Positions 1 through 8,082 of a stretch of 16,890 bases of DNA are shown in pieces (the first letter of the stretch is position 1; the number at the start of each line of letters is the position of its first letter). The stretch comes from JBAYZQ01 sp041672385 (GTDB taxonomy: Bacteria; Spirochaetota; Spirochaetia; Sphaerochaetales; Sphaerochaetaceae). The translations under genes and the position numbers were made by a program. The stretch is taken from NCBI GenBank assembly GCA_041672385.1, contig JBAYZQ010000031.1, forward strand, positions 1-16,890, in the 5' to 3' direction. Below the pieces are notes generated by a model that was not told the DNA's origin, did no database searches, and was given only the letters and a program-made list of their open reading frames with translations.

Positions 1-1803
1 AATTGCAAGCTCACCACGAAGGTATTTTCCTGTGATACTGTTCAAATTTTGTTGAACCTGTTCAGGAGTTCCCTCAGCCACAATATAACCACCATTAACC
101 CCAGCTGCAGGCCCTAAATCAACAAGGTAATCAGCTTCTCTAATGGTTTGTTCATCATGCTCTACAACTAAGACTGAATTTCCAATATTACGAAGATTTT
201 TCAAAGAATCAATTAAACGTTGATTATCTCTTTGATGAAGACCAATGGAGGGTTCATCTAAAACATAGATAACTCCTGTTAAAGCACTTCCAATCTGAGT
301 TGCCAGCCTAATTCTTTGAGCTTCACCGCCACTTAAGGTGCCGGCAGCTCTGGATAGAGTTAGGTAATTTAGTCCAACATTGGAAAGAAAGTTTAATCGA
401 TTATTTATTTCTTTAAGAATTTCTTTAGCAATTTCTTTCTTAGAATCTTCAAGTTTAAGTTCATTGAAAAAATCTATTGAGGCTTTTACCGAAAGATTTG
501 TAGCTTCAATTATATTTAAACCACCAACAGTAACCCCTAATATTTCAGGTTTTAGCTTATCTCCGTGGCAAACGGGGCACAAGTTTTCTGTTTGAAAACC
601 TTGAAGCCAATTTCTAATATATGGAGAATCTGTTGAGACATAACGTCTTTTCAAATCATTAATTATTCCTGGAAATTTTCGATCAGTTGAAAAAAAGTAA
701 CTGCTACTTTCCATAGACCCTCGCTCAAGGCGTATTTTATCCTTTGAGCCATAAAGCATAATATCAATAATTTCATCATCCAATTTTTCAAAAGGAGTAT
801 CCAATGAAAAATGATATTTTTTTGCAAGAGCTTCAAATGTTGCCCTTCCCCATTTTGCATCAGGGTTTTGACAAGCGATTCCTCCTTGATTAAAGCTAAG
901 ACTTTTATCAGGTATGATTTTTGCTGGATCAAATCTAACGGTGATTCCAAGCCCTTTGCAGTTCGGACAAGCTCCAAAAGGGCTGTTAAAACTAAAATTC
1001 CTAGGTTGTAATTCTCCAATACTTATTCCACATTTGGGACAACTATTTTTAAGACTAAAAATCTGATATTTTACACTTCCATCTTCTGCAATTTCCCCAA
1101 TTTCAATTAAACCTTTTGAAAGAGAAACTGAAGTTTCCATGGACTCGGCCAGTCGTTGTCTGTTTTCTTTTTTTAAAATTAGACGGTCGGTAATTATTGA
1201 AATTGAGTGCTTCTTATTCTTTTCTAAACTTTCCATATCTACTAGGTTAACAATTTCAGAATCAACCTTAGCCCTTTGAAAGCCGACTTTTCTTGCATCC
1301 TCAAAAACTTTTCGATACTCCCCTTTTCTACCAATAACAACAGGAGCAAGGATGTAAAGTTTAGTCCCTTCTTTCTTTTCAAAAACTGCATTTATTACTT
1401 GGTCTACAGTTACTTTCGAAATTTCCCCATGACAATTTGGGCAATGAACAATACCCACTCGGGCCCATAGCAATCTATAATAATCATATATTTCTGTTAT
1501 TGTACCTACTGTGGACCTGGGGTTTCTGTTAGTTGATTTTTGCTGTATTGCTATCGAAGGACTTAAACCTTCAATATAATCAACATCAGGTTTATCAAGT
1601 CGACCTAAAAATTGTCGTGCATAGGAAGACAAAGATTCAACATAACGTCTTTGGCCTTCTGCAAATATAGTATCAAAAGCTAGGGAGGATTTACCGCTAC
1701 CACTAAGCCCACTTATAACTATTAATTTATTTTTTTCTAGTTCAAGATTTATATTCTTAAGGTTATGCTCTCTAGCTCCCCTTATTATTAATTTATCGTG
1801 CAT
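1..1803 (-). CDS. uvrA: UvrA excinuclease ABC subunit A, N-terminal 601 codons (3' end beyond window)
   Basis: UvrA is the ATP-driven damage-recognition subunit of bacterial nucleotide excision repair; it loads UvrB on DNA in the cytoplasm. My translation starts MHDKLIIRGAREHNLKNI, matching the family start. Visible motifs are Walker A GLSGSGKS (residues 32-39), the zinc finger C255-x2-C258-x20-C279-x2-C282 with the family's usual spacing, a later CPVCHG pair near residue 408, the ABC signature LSGGEAQR (490-497), and DEPSIGLHQRDN in the Walker B/D-loop region. About 64% of the roughly 940-residue family length is present; the second ABC half lies left of the window. The ATG overlaps the ispG stop as TAATG, and a GAGG-type ribosome binding site lies at 1809-1814, so the two genes are probably translationally coupled. 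No stop or frameshift interrupts the visible part. Confidence 0.97.
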   Translation of the reverse strand, partial: MHDKLIIRGAREHNLKNINLELEKNKLIVISGLSGSGKSSLAFDTIFAEGQRRYVESLSSYARQFLGRLDKPDVDYIEGLSPSIAIQQKSTNRNPRSTVGTITEIYDYYRLLWARVGIVHCPNCHGEISKVTVDQVINAVFEKKEGTKLYILAPVVIGRKGEYRKVFEDARKVGFQRAKVDSEIVNLVDMESLEKNKKHSISIITDRLILKKENRQRLAESMETSVSLSKGLIEIGEIAEDGSVKYQIFSLKNSCPKCGISIGELQPRNFSFNSPFGACPNCKGLGITVRFDPAKIIPDKSLSFNQGGIACQNPDAKWGRATFEALAKKYHFSLDTPFEKLDDEIIDIMLYGSKDKIRLERGSMESSSYFFSTDRKFPGIINDLKRRYVSTDSPYIRNWLQGFQTENLCPVCHGDKLKPEILGVTVGGLNIIEATNLSVKASIDFFNELKLEDSKKEIAKEILKEINNRLNFLSNVGLNYLTLSRAAGTLSGGEAQRIRLATQIGSALTGVIYVLDEPSIGLHQRDNQRLIDSLKNLRNIGNSVLVVEHDEQTIREADYLVDLGPAAGVNGGYIVAEGTPEQVQQNLNSITGKYLRGELAI

Positions 1804-2825
1804 TAAAGTTCCTCAAAGGCTTTCCAAAATTCTTGGACCGCATTCTTTTTATCCACTTCTTTATAAAGTTTGCCTTTTCTATAAATAAATGTTTTGTTTC
1901 CTATTCCAGTAATAGCAAGATCAGCATTTTTTGCTTCCCCCGGGCCATTCACCTGACACCCCATAAAGGCTATACAAACATTTTTATCTTTTTTAAGTAG
2001 TTCATTTTCTACAGATTCTAACATTTTATGACTGTCAAAACTATAACGTCCACATCTTGGACAAGCAATAATTCTAACTCCCTTTTTCCTCAACCCCAAA
2101 GTTCTCAAAAGTTCAACTCCAGCAATAACTTCGCTTTCAATCGAACCATTAATGGAAAACCTTATAGTTGAGCCTATATGTTGTTTAAGCAATCTTGAAA
2201 GTACCCAAGTACCACGAACAGTACTGCTTATAACTGAACCAGCCTCGGTAACCCCTAGGTGTTGAGGATATTCACTTTGAAGGGCAAATTTCTGAGCTGC
2301 ATCAAAGGTAATATCACAATCAGTTGATTTCAAAGAAACCACATTATTTGTAAAATTCACCTCTTCAGCCCATTCTAAATACTCTAATGCTGTATTTACC
2401 ATTAGATTACTTTGACTCTCTTGTTCCATATTTCTTGGAAGGCTACCACTGTTTAATCCTATCCTGATACATTTTCCAAGGTCTCGAGCTTTTTTAAAAA
2501 CCTCAATTGATTTCCATTTTGCTCCAATGTTACCAGGATTAATTCTTACTTTATCAAAACCAATATCAAAGGCATCCATGGCAAGCTTATAGTCAAAATG
2601 AATATCTGCAACCAAGGGCATACAACTTCTTTGGCAAATTTGTTTAAAAGTTTCGCGTTCTCTTTCATTTACATAAGCAAAACGCATAATATCACAACCT
2701 AATGCCTTTAAAGAAATAATTTGGTTAATCACATCATCTATATCAGTAACGGGGCGATCATACATTGTCTGTACAGTTACAGGATTGTTCTCCCCTATTT
2801 CTATTTTTCCAATCTTAGCTATCAT
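1803..2825 (-). CDS. ispG: IspG (GcpE), 4-hydroxy-3-methylbut-2-en-1-yl diphosphate synthase
   Basis: IspG is the [4Fe-4S] enzyme that reductively converts methylerythritol cyclodiphosphate to HMBPP in the MEP isoprenoid pathway (cytoplasm). The TIM-barrel part shows LVADIHFDYK (71-80), RINPGNIG (94-101), RIGLNSGSL (121-129) and HLGVTEAG (189-196). The cluster ligands are C255, C258, C290 and E297 (in CPRCGR and GCQVNGPGE), with the same 3/32/7 spacing as E. coli C270, C273, C305, E312. At 340 aa it is slightly shorter than the E. coli enzyme (372 aa), mostly at the two ends, so the core is complete. An in-frame TAA lies three codons before the ATG, so this is the first possible ATG, but no good Shine-Dalgarno precedes it. 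It lies 45 bases after the nucleoside hydrolase and overlaps uvrA. Confidence 0.96.
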   Translation of the reverse strand: MIAKIGKIEIGENNPVTVQTMYDRPVTDIDDVINQIISLKALGCDIMRFAYVNERERETFKQICQRSCMPLVADIHFDYKLAMDAFDIGFDKVRINPGNIGAKWKSIEVFKKARDLGKCIRIGLNSGSLPRNMEQESQSNLMVNTALEYLEWAEEVNFTNNVVSLKSTDCDITFDAAQKFALQSEYPQHLGVTEAGSVISSTVRGTWVLSRLLKQHIGSTIRFSINGSIESEVIAGVELLRTLGLRKKGVRIIACPRCGRYSFDSHKMLESVENELLKKDKNVCIAFMGCQVNGPGEAKNADLAITGIGNKTFIYRKGKLYKEVDKKNAVQEFWKAFEEL

Positions 2826-2870
2826 GGCATCATTTTACTATCATTCAACTGATTTTTTCAATAAAGGACT

Positions 2871-3782
2871 TCAACTTCTAAGGGCTTTTTCTAATAAACA
2901 CCAAAACCTTTCTTGATTGACTTGATTTGCCCAAAAAATATTACTTGAATTATTTTCAAAACCTACAACAGTCCTTCCGGCACAATACTTACTTTCAGTT
3001 TCAATTTTTACATCAACTCTTTTAAAAGAAAAAATATTAGGTTCAATCAAATATGCTACACAACAAGGATCATGCATTGCTGGATAGTCATGAATATACT
3101 CTTGACAACTTTGAGTATAAAAATCCATACCAAGACAAAAATTTCTTGCTTTCAAGGTATTTATATTTCTAAAACTATCCAATATTTCAGGCTTTAAAAT
3201 TAACTTTAAAGTTACATCTAAGCTCATTACAAATATTTTCATACTGCTTGAAAACACTATTGCTGCACTTTCGGGGTCAGCATAAATATTAAATTCGCTG
3301 GAGGGGGTAATATTTCCCTGCCCGGAAGAGCCTCCCATTAAGACAACTTTTTTGACATTCTTTTCAAAATTAGGGTCAAGTCGCAAAGCCAAAGCCAAAT
3401 CAGTTAAAGGTCCGGTAAAAACTAAAGTTATTTCTCCTGGATTCGCATTAACGGTTTCTATTAAAAAGTCGATTCCACGCTTTTTTTCAGAATTTCTTAT
3501 TAGTTTTTCAAAAATTGGTCCATCCAATCCTGTTTCACCATGGATGGCACCTGCAATTACTTGTTTTCTTAACAATGGCCTAAAAGAACCCTTATAAACA
3601 GGAACATCAAGATTCAGAGATTGGCACATATTCAAAGTATTTATAACCACTTTGTTTACCACTTGATTTCCATGTGATGCTATAATACCTAAAATATTTA
3701 GTTTTTCCTGATAACCACTAGCCAGAGTCAAAGCCACTGCATCATCTTGACCCGTATCAACATCTAAAATTATTTTTTCCAT
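2871..3782 (-). CDS. Inosine-uridine-type nucleoside hydrolase
   Basis: This family hydrolyses the N-glycosidic bond of ribonucleosides to free base plus ribose, using a bound Ca2+. The 303-aa length is typical. Counted on the translation, the site seen in the Crithidia enzyme is intact: DVDTGQDDA gives D9, D13 and D14; N39 is in HGNQ; T123 is in FTGPLTD; M149 is in VVLMGG; N157, E163 and N165 are in GNITPSSEFN; H237-D238 are in MHDPC. The retained His suggests the RihA/RihB-like inosine/uridine type, but base preference cannot be read from sequence. There is no signal peptide, so it is cytoplasmic and points to nucleoside salvage. It is the first gene after the V-ATPase terminator, with an AGAGGTG ribosome binding site (3787-3793) five bases before the ATG. 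A link to ispG and uvrA beyond co-transcription is not evident. Confidence 0.92.
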   Translation of the reverse strand: MEKIILDVDTGQDDAVALTLASGYQEKLNILGIIASHGNQVVNKVVINTLNMCQSLNLDVPVYKGSFRPLLRKQVIAGAIHGETGLDGPIFEKLIRNSEKKRGIDFLIETVNANPGEITLVFTGPLTDLALALRLDPNFEKNVKKVVLMGGSSGQGNITPSSEFNIYADPESAAIVFSSSMKIFVMSLDVTLKLILKPEILDSFRNINTLKARNFCLGMDFYTQSCQEYIHDYPAMHDPCCVAYLIEPNIFSFKRVDVKIETESKYCAGRTVVGFENNSSNIFWANQVNQERFWCLLEKALRS

Positions 3783-3786
3783 TTAG

Positions 3787-3793
3787 CACCTCT
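3787..3793 (-). promoter_or_regulatory. Ribosome binding site of the nucleoside hydrolase
   Basis: On the minus strand AGAGGTG lies four to five bases before the ATG at 3782, just after the T-run of the V-ATPase terminator. It fixes the start. I saw no convincing promoter between 3794 and 3880, so transcription of this gene may come from terminator read-through or a weak, unrecognised promoter. Confidence 0.6.
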
Positions 3794-3801
3794 ATCAATT
3801 T

Positions 3802-3846
3802 AAAAAAAAGCTACTGAAATAGTTCCATTTTGGTACTATCAGTAGC
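3802..3846 (-). terminator. Rho-independent terminator of the V-ATPase operon
   Basis: Read on the minus strand, an 8-bp stem (3839-3846 paired with 3810-3817, GCTACTGA/TCAGTAGC), with a few more imperfect pairs above it, is followed directly by eight T residues (3809-3802). It sits 35 bases after the ntpK stop. The T-run is on one side only, so it acts on leftward transcription. It separates the V-ATPase genes from the nucleoside hydrolase, ispG and uvrA. Confidence 0.88.
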
Positions 3847-3880
3847 CTCGTAATAAATTGTTTATTAATTAATTTATATT

Positions 3881-4318
3881 TTAAGCGTTTAAAAGTAACA
3901 TTGAAAACACTAAAGTAAACAAAGCAACTGTTTCAACAATACCAATTACGATAAAGTAGTTTGCAGTTCCTTTTCCTGTCTCAGCCATAGCGTCACAAGC
4001 ATTTGCAGCTGTTTTTCCTTGCATAAAAGCAGAAAGACCAATTGCCATACCACCAAAAATACCAACAGACATACCTAGAAGAGGATCAATACCTGCTTTT
4101 GCAGCTGTTGCGATAAAATTCATCAACAGAAATCCGTAAATTGTCTGTGTCAAAGGTGCACCAGAAAAAGCTACCATAATAAAAGGAGCAGGTTTTCCGT
4201 TAGCATAACATTTCTTCCATCCACCGACAGCGGCTTGAGCTGCAATTCCAGCTCCGAAACCTGAGCCAAGGGCTGATAAACATAAAGCACATGCCATACC
4301 AATATAAATAATACTCAT
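3881..4318 (-). CDS. ntpK: V-type ATPase subunit K (proteolipid rotor ring)
   Basis: Subunit K forms the membrane rotor ring that carries the ion. The 145 aa hold two helical hairpins (four membrane segments, roughly 2-29, 45-70, 80-108, 121-143), the duplicated V-type proteolipid rather than the single-hairpin F-type c subunit. The essential carboxylate is E129 in GIVETVALF; the first hairpin has no carboxylate at the equivalent place, so there is one ion site per four helices. T57-Q58 (in APLTQTIYG), Q100 (in MQGKTA) and E129 line up with the Enterococcus hirae Na+ ligands T64, Q65, Q110 and E139, which suggests Na+ transport. A strong TAGGAGA ribosome binding site precedes the ATG. It is the last gene of the operon, 16 bases after subunit I. 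Confidence 0.95.
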   Translation of the reverse strand: MSIIYIGMACALCLSALGSGFGAGIAAQAAVGGWKKCYANGKPAPFIMVAFSGAPLTQTIYGFLLMNFIATAAKAGIDPLLGMSVGIFGGMAIGLSAFMQGKTAANACDAMAETGKGTANYFIVIGIVETVALFTLVFSMLLLNA

Positions 4319-4334
4319 TTCTTTCTCCTACGAA

Positions 4335-6173
4335 TCATTTAGATTCTATTGTTTTTTTAAAAGGTTCATATAAGATTCCGGTCCACTCCATACCAAGTTG
4401 TCCAGAAAATTCCAATACATTAAGTCGCACACCGTGGACTATTACAGAGAGCATTGCCATTACGATATTAAGCGAATGCCCTAACACTAATACTATTATT
4501 CCTGCAGGAAGTGCAAAGCCTGAAAGAAGAGGTTGAGCCATATTGTTAAAGCTCTGTGAAATTGCAAGACTAGCCATCCCAACAGCAAATAAACGTATAT
4601 AACTCATAATATTACCAAAGCTACTGATGGTATCAAGAAAGGTATTAAAAAATCCTCCAAGCCCTGAAGCCAATCCTTTAGCAAAGGAAACATCTGGTCC
4701 CTGAGAACCAAATACTACAACAACCAAAAAACCAACACCTACAATACTAAAAATCGGAGTAGTATTAATTTCTTCACCAATAACCAAGAGCAAAACTACA
4801 AAGTAAAGCGCATCAATTATAGCTAGCCAACCAACTTCAGCAAAAGCACTTAAGTCTTTTTTCTTAATCTTGCTAATTACATTCATTATACATGCAAGGC
4901 TTAACTGAAGAGTTCCAATCTGAAAACTGAATTTCATAACAGCCTTTTGAGTATCAGCAGCACTTAAACCTGATATTAAGTTAGGAAAATTAGTAAATTG
5001 TTTTATTACAAATAATTGAAGAAAACTAAAATTTTCTAATATTGCCTGACTTCCAAACCAAGTTCCTGTCATAGCTCCCCAGATTATCGTACTTCCACTA
5101 AGTACATATAAAAGCATAATTAACTCTGTTACTTTCTTAGTTTTCTTTTGAAGCGCCATAGTCATTACTAAAAACAATAATCCATAACCTGCATCTCCAA
5201 CTATCATTGCAAAAAACAAAGAGAAGAATAAAAGAAAATAAGTTGAAATATCATATTCATAGTAACCAGGCACCGTTCCAAGTAAGGTAAAAATTGGTTT
5301 ACAAAGCACTGAAAGCTTATTATAAACCACTTTTGTTGGTGGTTCATCCTCAGCCTTTACTTCTTCTAAAAGATAAGCCCAACTGTTTTCTTTAGCCAAA
5401 GTCTTAAAACTCTTTACTTGGCTTTCAGGAACAAAGCCCTGAAGATAGCAAAGCTCACCTTCTTCTACAGTGTTATTTAAGACTTTTTCAAAAACAAAAG
5501 ACTGTTGAGTACTTGCTATTTGGTACTTATAACTGTCTAAAAATTTTTTACTATTTGTAATTTTTAAATCATTTTCAACTTTCTTTTGATTTAAGTCTTC
5601 AAGTTTTTTTGAAATTTCTGTTAAACTTAAGTAAGATGGAACGTATTTAACATAGGTGCCCTCTCCAGGAAGCTCTTTATCAAAAACAGCTATAAAAGCC
5701 TGCCCAAGAATATCTTTTAATTTTAGGTACCTTATTTCACTAGGTAAAGAAGAAAGTTCCTTTTTACCCAAGGTATAAAAGCAAACAAATATCCCTTCTT
5801 TTGCAATCTTTTTTAGATCTTCAGGATTATAATCACCAAAAGGTTTTTGATTTGAATATTCTAAGTTTAAACGTCCAATTTGTTCATCAATCTCTTTCTG
5901 TTGATCTAATAATTTCGACAAGTCATAATTAACATTTATAAAATCATTATCTGAAAGTTCCTGTTGATCATCTGATGATGATTTAACTTCCTCAAGAGCA
6001 ATTTTAATCTTTTCTAAATCTTTTATCTTTTGATTCAAATCATCCATTTTTCGGTTAGACTGCTCACTAGTCATCTTTACATGAACAAGTCCTGCTTCAC
6101 GAAGGGCTTTGAGCATATTCTTTCTTTCCTGTAGTTTTGTGACTACAAATACTTTTTTCATATTCTCAATCAT
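4335..6173 (-). CDS. ntpI: V-type ATPase subunit I (membrane stator)
   Basis: Subunit I (equivalent to eukaryotic subunit a) forms the stator half-channels beside the K ring and anchors the peripheral stalk. Residues 1 to about 300 are hydrophilic, charged and rich in coiled coil. From about residue 305 there are seven or so membrane segments, including YFLLFFSLFFAMIVGDAGYG and SYIRLFAVGMASLAIS. R527 in SYIRLFAVG corresponds to the conserved arginine needed for ion transfer. Near the C-terminus GHSLNIVMAMLSVIVHGVRL and LEFSGQLG are typical of the family. At 612 aa it is near the low end for bacterial homologues. Its ATG overlaps the subunit D stop (ATGA), so translation is coupled. Subunit K follows directly. 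Confidence 0.95.
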   Translation of the reverse strand: MIENMKKVFVVTKLQERKNMLKALREAGLVHVKMTSEQSNRKMDDLNQKIKDLEKIKIALEEVKSSSDDQQELSDNDFINVNYDLSKLLDQQKEIDEQIGRLNLEYSNQKPFGDYNPEDLKKIAKEGIFVCFYTLGKKELSSLPSEIRYLKLKDILGQAFIAVFDKELPGEGTYVKYVPSYLSLTEISKKLEDLNQKKVENDLKITNSKKFLDSYKYQIASTQQSFVFEKVLNNTVEEGELCYLQGFVPESQVKSFKTLAKENSWAYLLEEVKAEDEPPTKVVYNKLSVLCKPIFTLLGTVPGYYEYDISTYFLLFFSLFFAMIVGDAGYGLLFLVMTMALQKKTKKVTELIMLLYVLSGSTIIWGAMTGTWFGSQAILENFSFLQLFVIKQFTNFPNLISGLSAADTQKAVMKFSFQIGTLQLSLACIMNVISKIKKKDLSAFAEVGWLAIIDALYFVVLLLVIGEEINTTPIFSIVGVGFLVVVVFGSQGPDVSFAKGLASGLGGFFNTFLDTISSFGNIMSYIRLFAVGMASLAISQSFNNMAQPLLSGFALPAGIIVLVLGHSLNIVMAMLSVIVHGVRLNVLEFSGQLGMEWTGILYEPFKKTIESK

Positions 6174-6787
6174 AATTGTGCCTTCTGAATCAATTTATTT
6201 TTTGCTATTTTTCCTCGGACTACAGCAGTTGTCTGCTGATCACCTAGATAAATACCAATTCTTTTAATATTTTCTCTTGCCTCTGGAATTTTGACTTTCT
6301 CAAAAAGATTCACTCTTTGACTGGTAGTTCTTAGTTCTCTTGAAAGTAAGTTCACTTGTCTTGTTAAAGTTGATATTATCGCATCAAACCTTGCCAAATC
6401 CCTTAAAACTACAACTGCAGCATCTACCCATAATGGATATTTTTCAAGATCGTATTCAATCTTTTTAAATTTTATATCGTCAAAAACCGGAATTGAGACT
6501 CCTGCAATATTCCCTATAGACTTCTTAACAAAGTCAACTTGAATTAAATCTTCTAATCTCTTGCCTTTGGGAAAACTTTTATTTTCATTATAAACAGCAA
6601 TCCAGTTATCTAAAGTTGCGGCTAATTCCTGTTGTTGTTTCTTAATTAGCTCAATTTTAGTTTCTATTTGCCGAATAACAACCTGTAACTGTTGTTTTTT
6701 AAGCTGAAGCGTAGGAAGATAGCGCTGAAATTGTTTCAGTTGGTCTTTCTGTTTCTTCTGCTCATTTTTAGTCAGTTTAACCGCCAT
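6170..6787 (-). CDS. ntpD: V-type ATPase subunit D (central rotor shaft)
   Basis: Subunit D is the coiled-coil axle that turns inside the A3B3 head and transmits rotation to the membrane ring. The 205-aa protein starts MAVKLTKNEQKKQKDQLKQF and is mainly two long helices, about 5-75 and 140-185, as expected for the shaft. The second ends in RVNLFEKVKIPEARENIKRI, the typical family end. It lies two bases after subunit B and overlaps subunit I by ATGA. No gene for the usual partner, subunit F (NtpG), is present here, although D normally binds F in the central stalk. Confidence 0.94.
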   Translation of the reverse strand: MAVKLTKNEQKKQKDQLKQFQRYLPTLQLKKQQLQVVIRQIETKIELIKKQQQELAATLDNWIAVYNENKSFPKGKRLEDLIQVDFVKKSIGNIAGVSIPVFDDIKFKKIEYDLEKYPLWVDAAVVVLRDLARFDAIISTLTRQVNLLSRELRTTSQRVNLFEKVKIPEARENIKRIGIYLGDQQTTAVVRGKIAKNKLIQKAQL

Positions 6788-6789
6788 TA

Positions 6790-8082
6790 TTAAACCTCCA
6801 GTTTCTTAGGCCAACGTTTTACAATCAATTCTGTTCTTAATCCAGTTTCATTTGGTTCAAAACACTCTGATAGTATTTTCCAGCCAAGATCAAGGGCCTG
6901 TTCAAGTGGAATATTAACTGATAAATCCATCAATTTTTCCTCAAAAAGTTTTCCATAATGAAGAAGTTTTTGATCCCATTCACTCATTAAAAACCCCATA
7001 GATTTCTTTTCTAAAGATTCTTTATAGGAACTGTAAAGTTTAATCATTCCATCCATTAAGGCTCTATGGTCATCACGAGTATCTTTATTTACCTGCTGTT
7101 TTAAACGGCTTAAGGATCCAAATGGTTCAATTCTTCCATTCTTCAAATAATATTGACCTTCAGTAATATAACCAGTGTTATCAGGAACAGGATGGGTTAC
7201 ATCATCACCAGGCATTGTTGTTACTGCTAAAATTGTAAGAGACCCGGCACCCTCAAAGTCAACTGCTTTCTCATAACGTGAAGCCAATTGGCTGTAAAGG
7301 TCTCCAGGATACCCTCTATTGGAAGGAACCTGATCCATTGTAATTGCCATTTCTTTCAAACTATCAGCAAAGTTTGTCATATCAGTAAGTAAAACAAGAA
7401 CTTTTTTCCCATCTAGAGCAAATTTTTCTGCAACAGCTAAAGCCATATCTGGTACTAGCATACACTCTACTGTAGGGTCACTTGCTGTGTGGACAAACAT
7501 TATTGTTCTTCCCATTGCTCCACTGGCTTCAAGAGTATCTTTAAAGAAAAGATAATCATCATATTTTAAACCCATTCCACCAAGAACAATTAAATCAACT
7601 TCAGCTTGCATTGCTATTCTGGCTAAAAGTTCATTATAAGGTTCTCCACTTACACTAAAAATTGGTAGTTTTTGGGATTCAACCAAGGTGTTAAAAACAT
7701 CAATCATAGGAATACCTGTTCTAATCATGTTATTTGGAACAATTCTTTTAGCAGGATTTACACTTGGACCACCAATTTCAATCATGTTTTCATCAAGGGC
7801 AGGTCCATTATCTCTAGGTACACCACTACCTGTGAAAATACGTCCTAAAAGATTCTCAGAATAGGAAACTCTCATAGGATGGCCAAGAAATTGAACTTTA
7901 TCATTTGTCGAAATTCCTTGAGCACCAGCATAAACCTGTAAAGAAACCAAATCCTTATCAAGTTTAATAACATTGGCATAACTTTTATTAACTAAGGCTA
8001 AATCATTATTTTTTATCCCTTCAGCTCTTACTGTAATAACATTACCTACAATAGATTCTATTTTTGTATATATCTTCTGCAT
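6790..8082 (-). CDS. ntpB: V-type ATPase subunit B (non-catalytic head subunit)
   Basis: Subunit B alternates with A in the hexameric head and supplies part of the nucleotide interface without hydrolysing ATP. The 430-aa length is slightly below the usual 460. There is no Walker A; in its place is the B-type sequence SVSGEPYNELLARIA. Other family signatures are GRIFTGSGVPRDNGP, RTGIPMIDVFNTLV, VLLTDMTNFADSLKEMAI, GYPGDLYSQLASRYEKA and THPVPDNTGYITEGQYYL. The ATG overlaps the subunit A stop by one base (TAATG), so synthesis of the two head subunits is coupled, fitting their 1:1 ratio. Confidence 0.96.
   Translation of the reverse strand: MQKIYTKIESIVGNVITVRAEGIKNNDLALVNKSYANVIKLDKDLVSLQVYAGAQGISTNDKVQFLGHPMRVSYSENLLGRIFTGSGVPRDNGPALDENMIEIGGPSVNPAKRIVPNNMIRTGIPMIDVFNTLVESQKLPIFSVSGEPYNELLARIAMQAEVDLIVLGGMGLKYDDYLFFKDTLEASGAMGRTIMFVHTASDPTVECMLVPDMALAVAEKFALDGKKVLVLLTDMTNFADSLKEMAITMDQVPSNRGYPGDLYSQLASRYEKAVDFEGAGSLTILAVTTMPGDDVTHPVPDNTGYITEGQYYLKNGRIEPFGSLSRLKQQVNKDTRDDHRALMDGMIKLYSSYKESLEKKSMGFLMSEWDQKLLHYGKLFEEKLMDLSVNIPLEQALDLGWKILSECFEPNETGLRTELIVKRWPKKLEV

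Noticed and set aside
663..1019. 118-codon minus-strand open frame
   Set aside because: It overlaps uvrA in another frame of the same strand; the uvrA frame carries the zinc-finger and ABC motifs through this stretch and this one shows no known motif or ribosome binding site.
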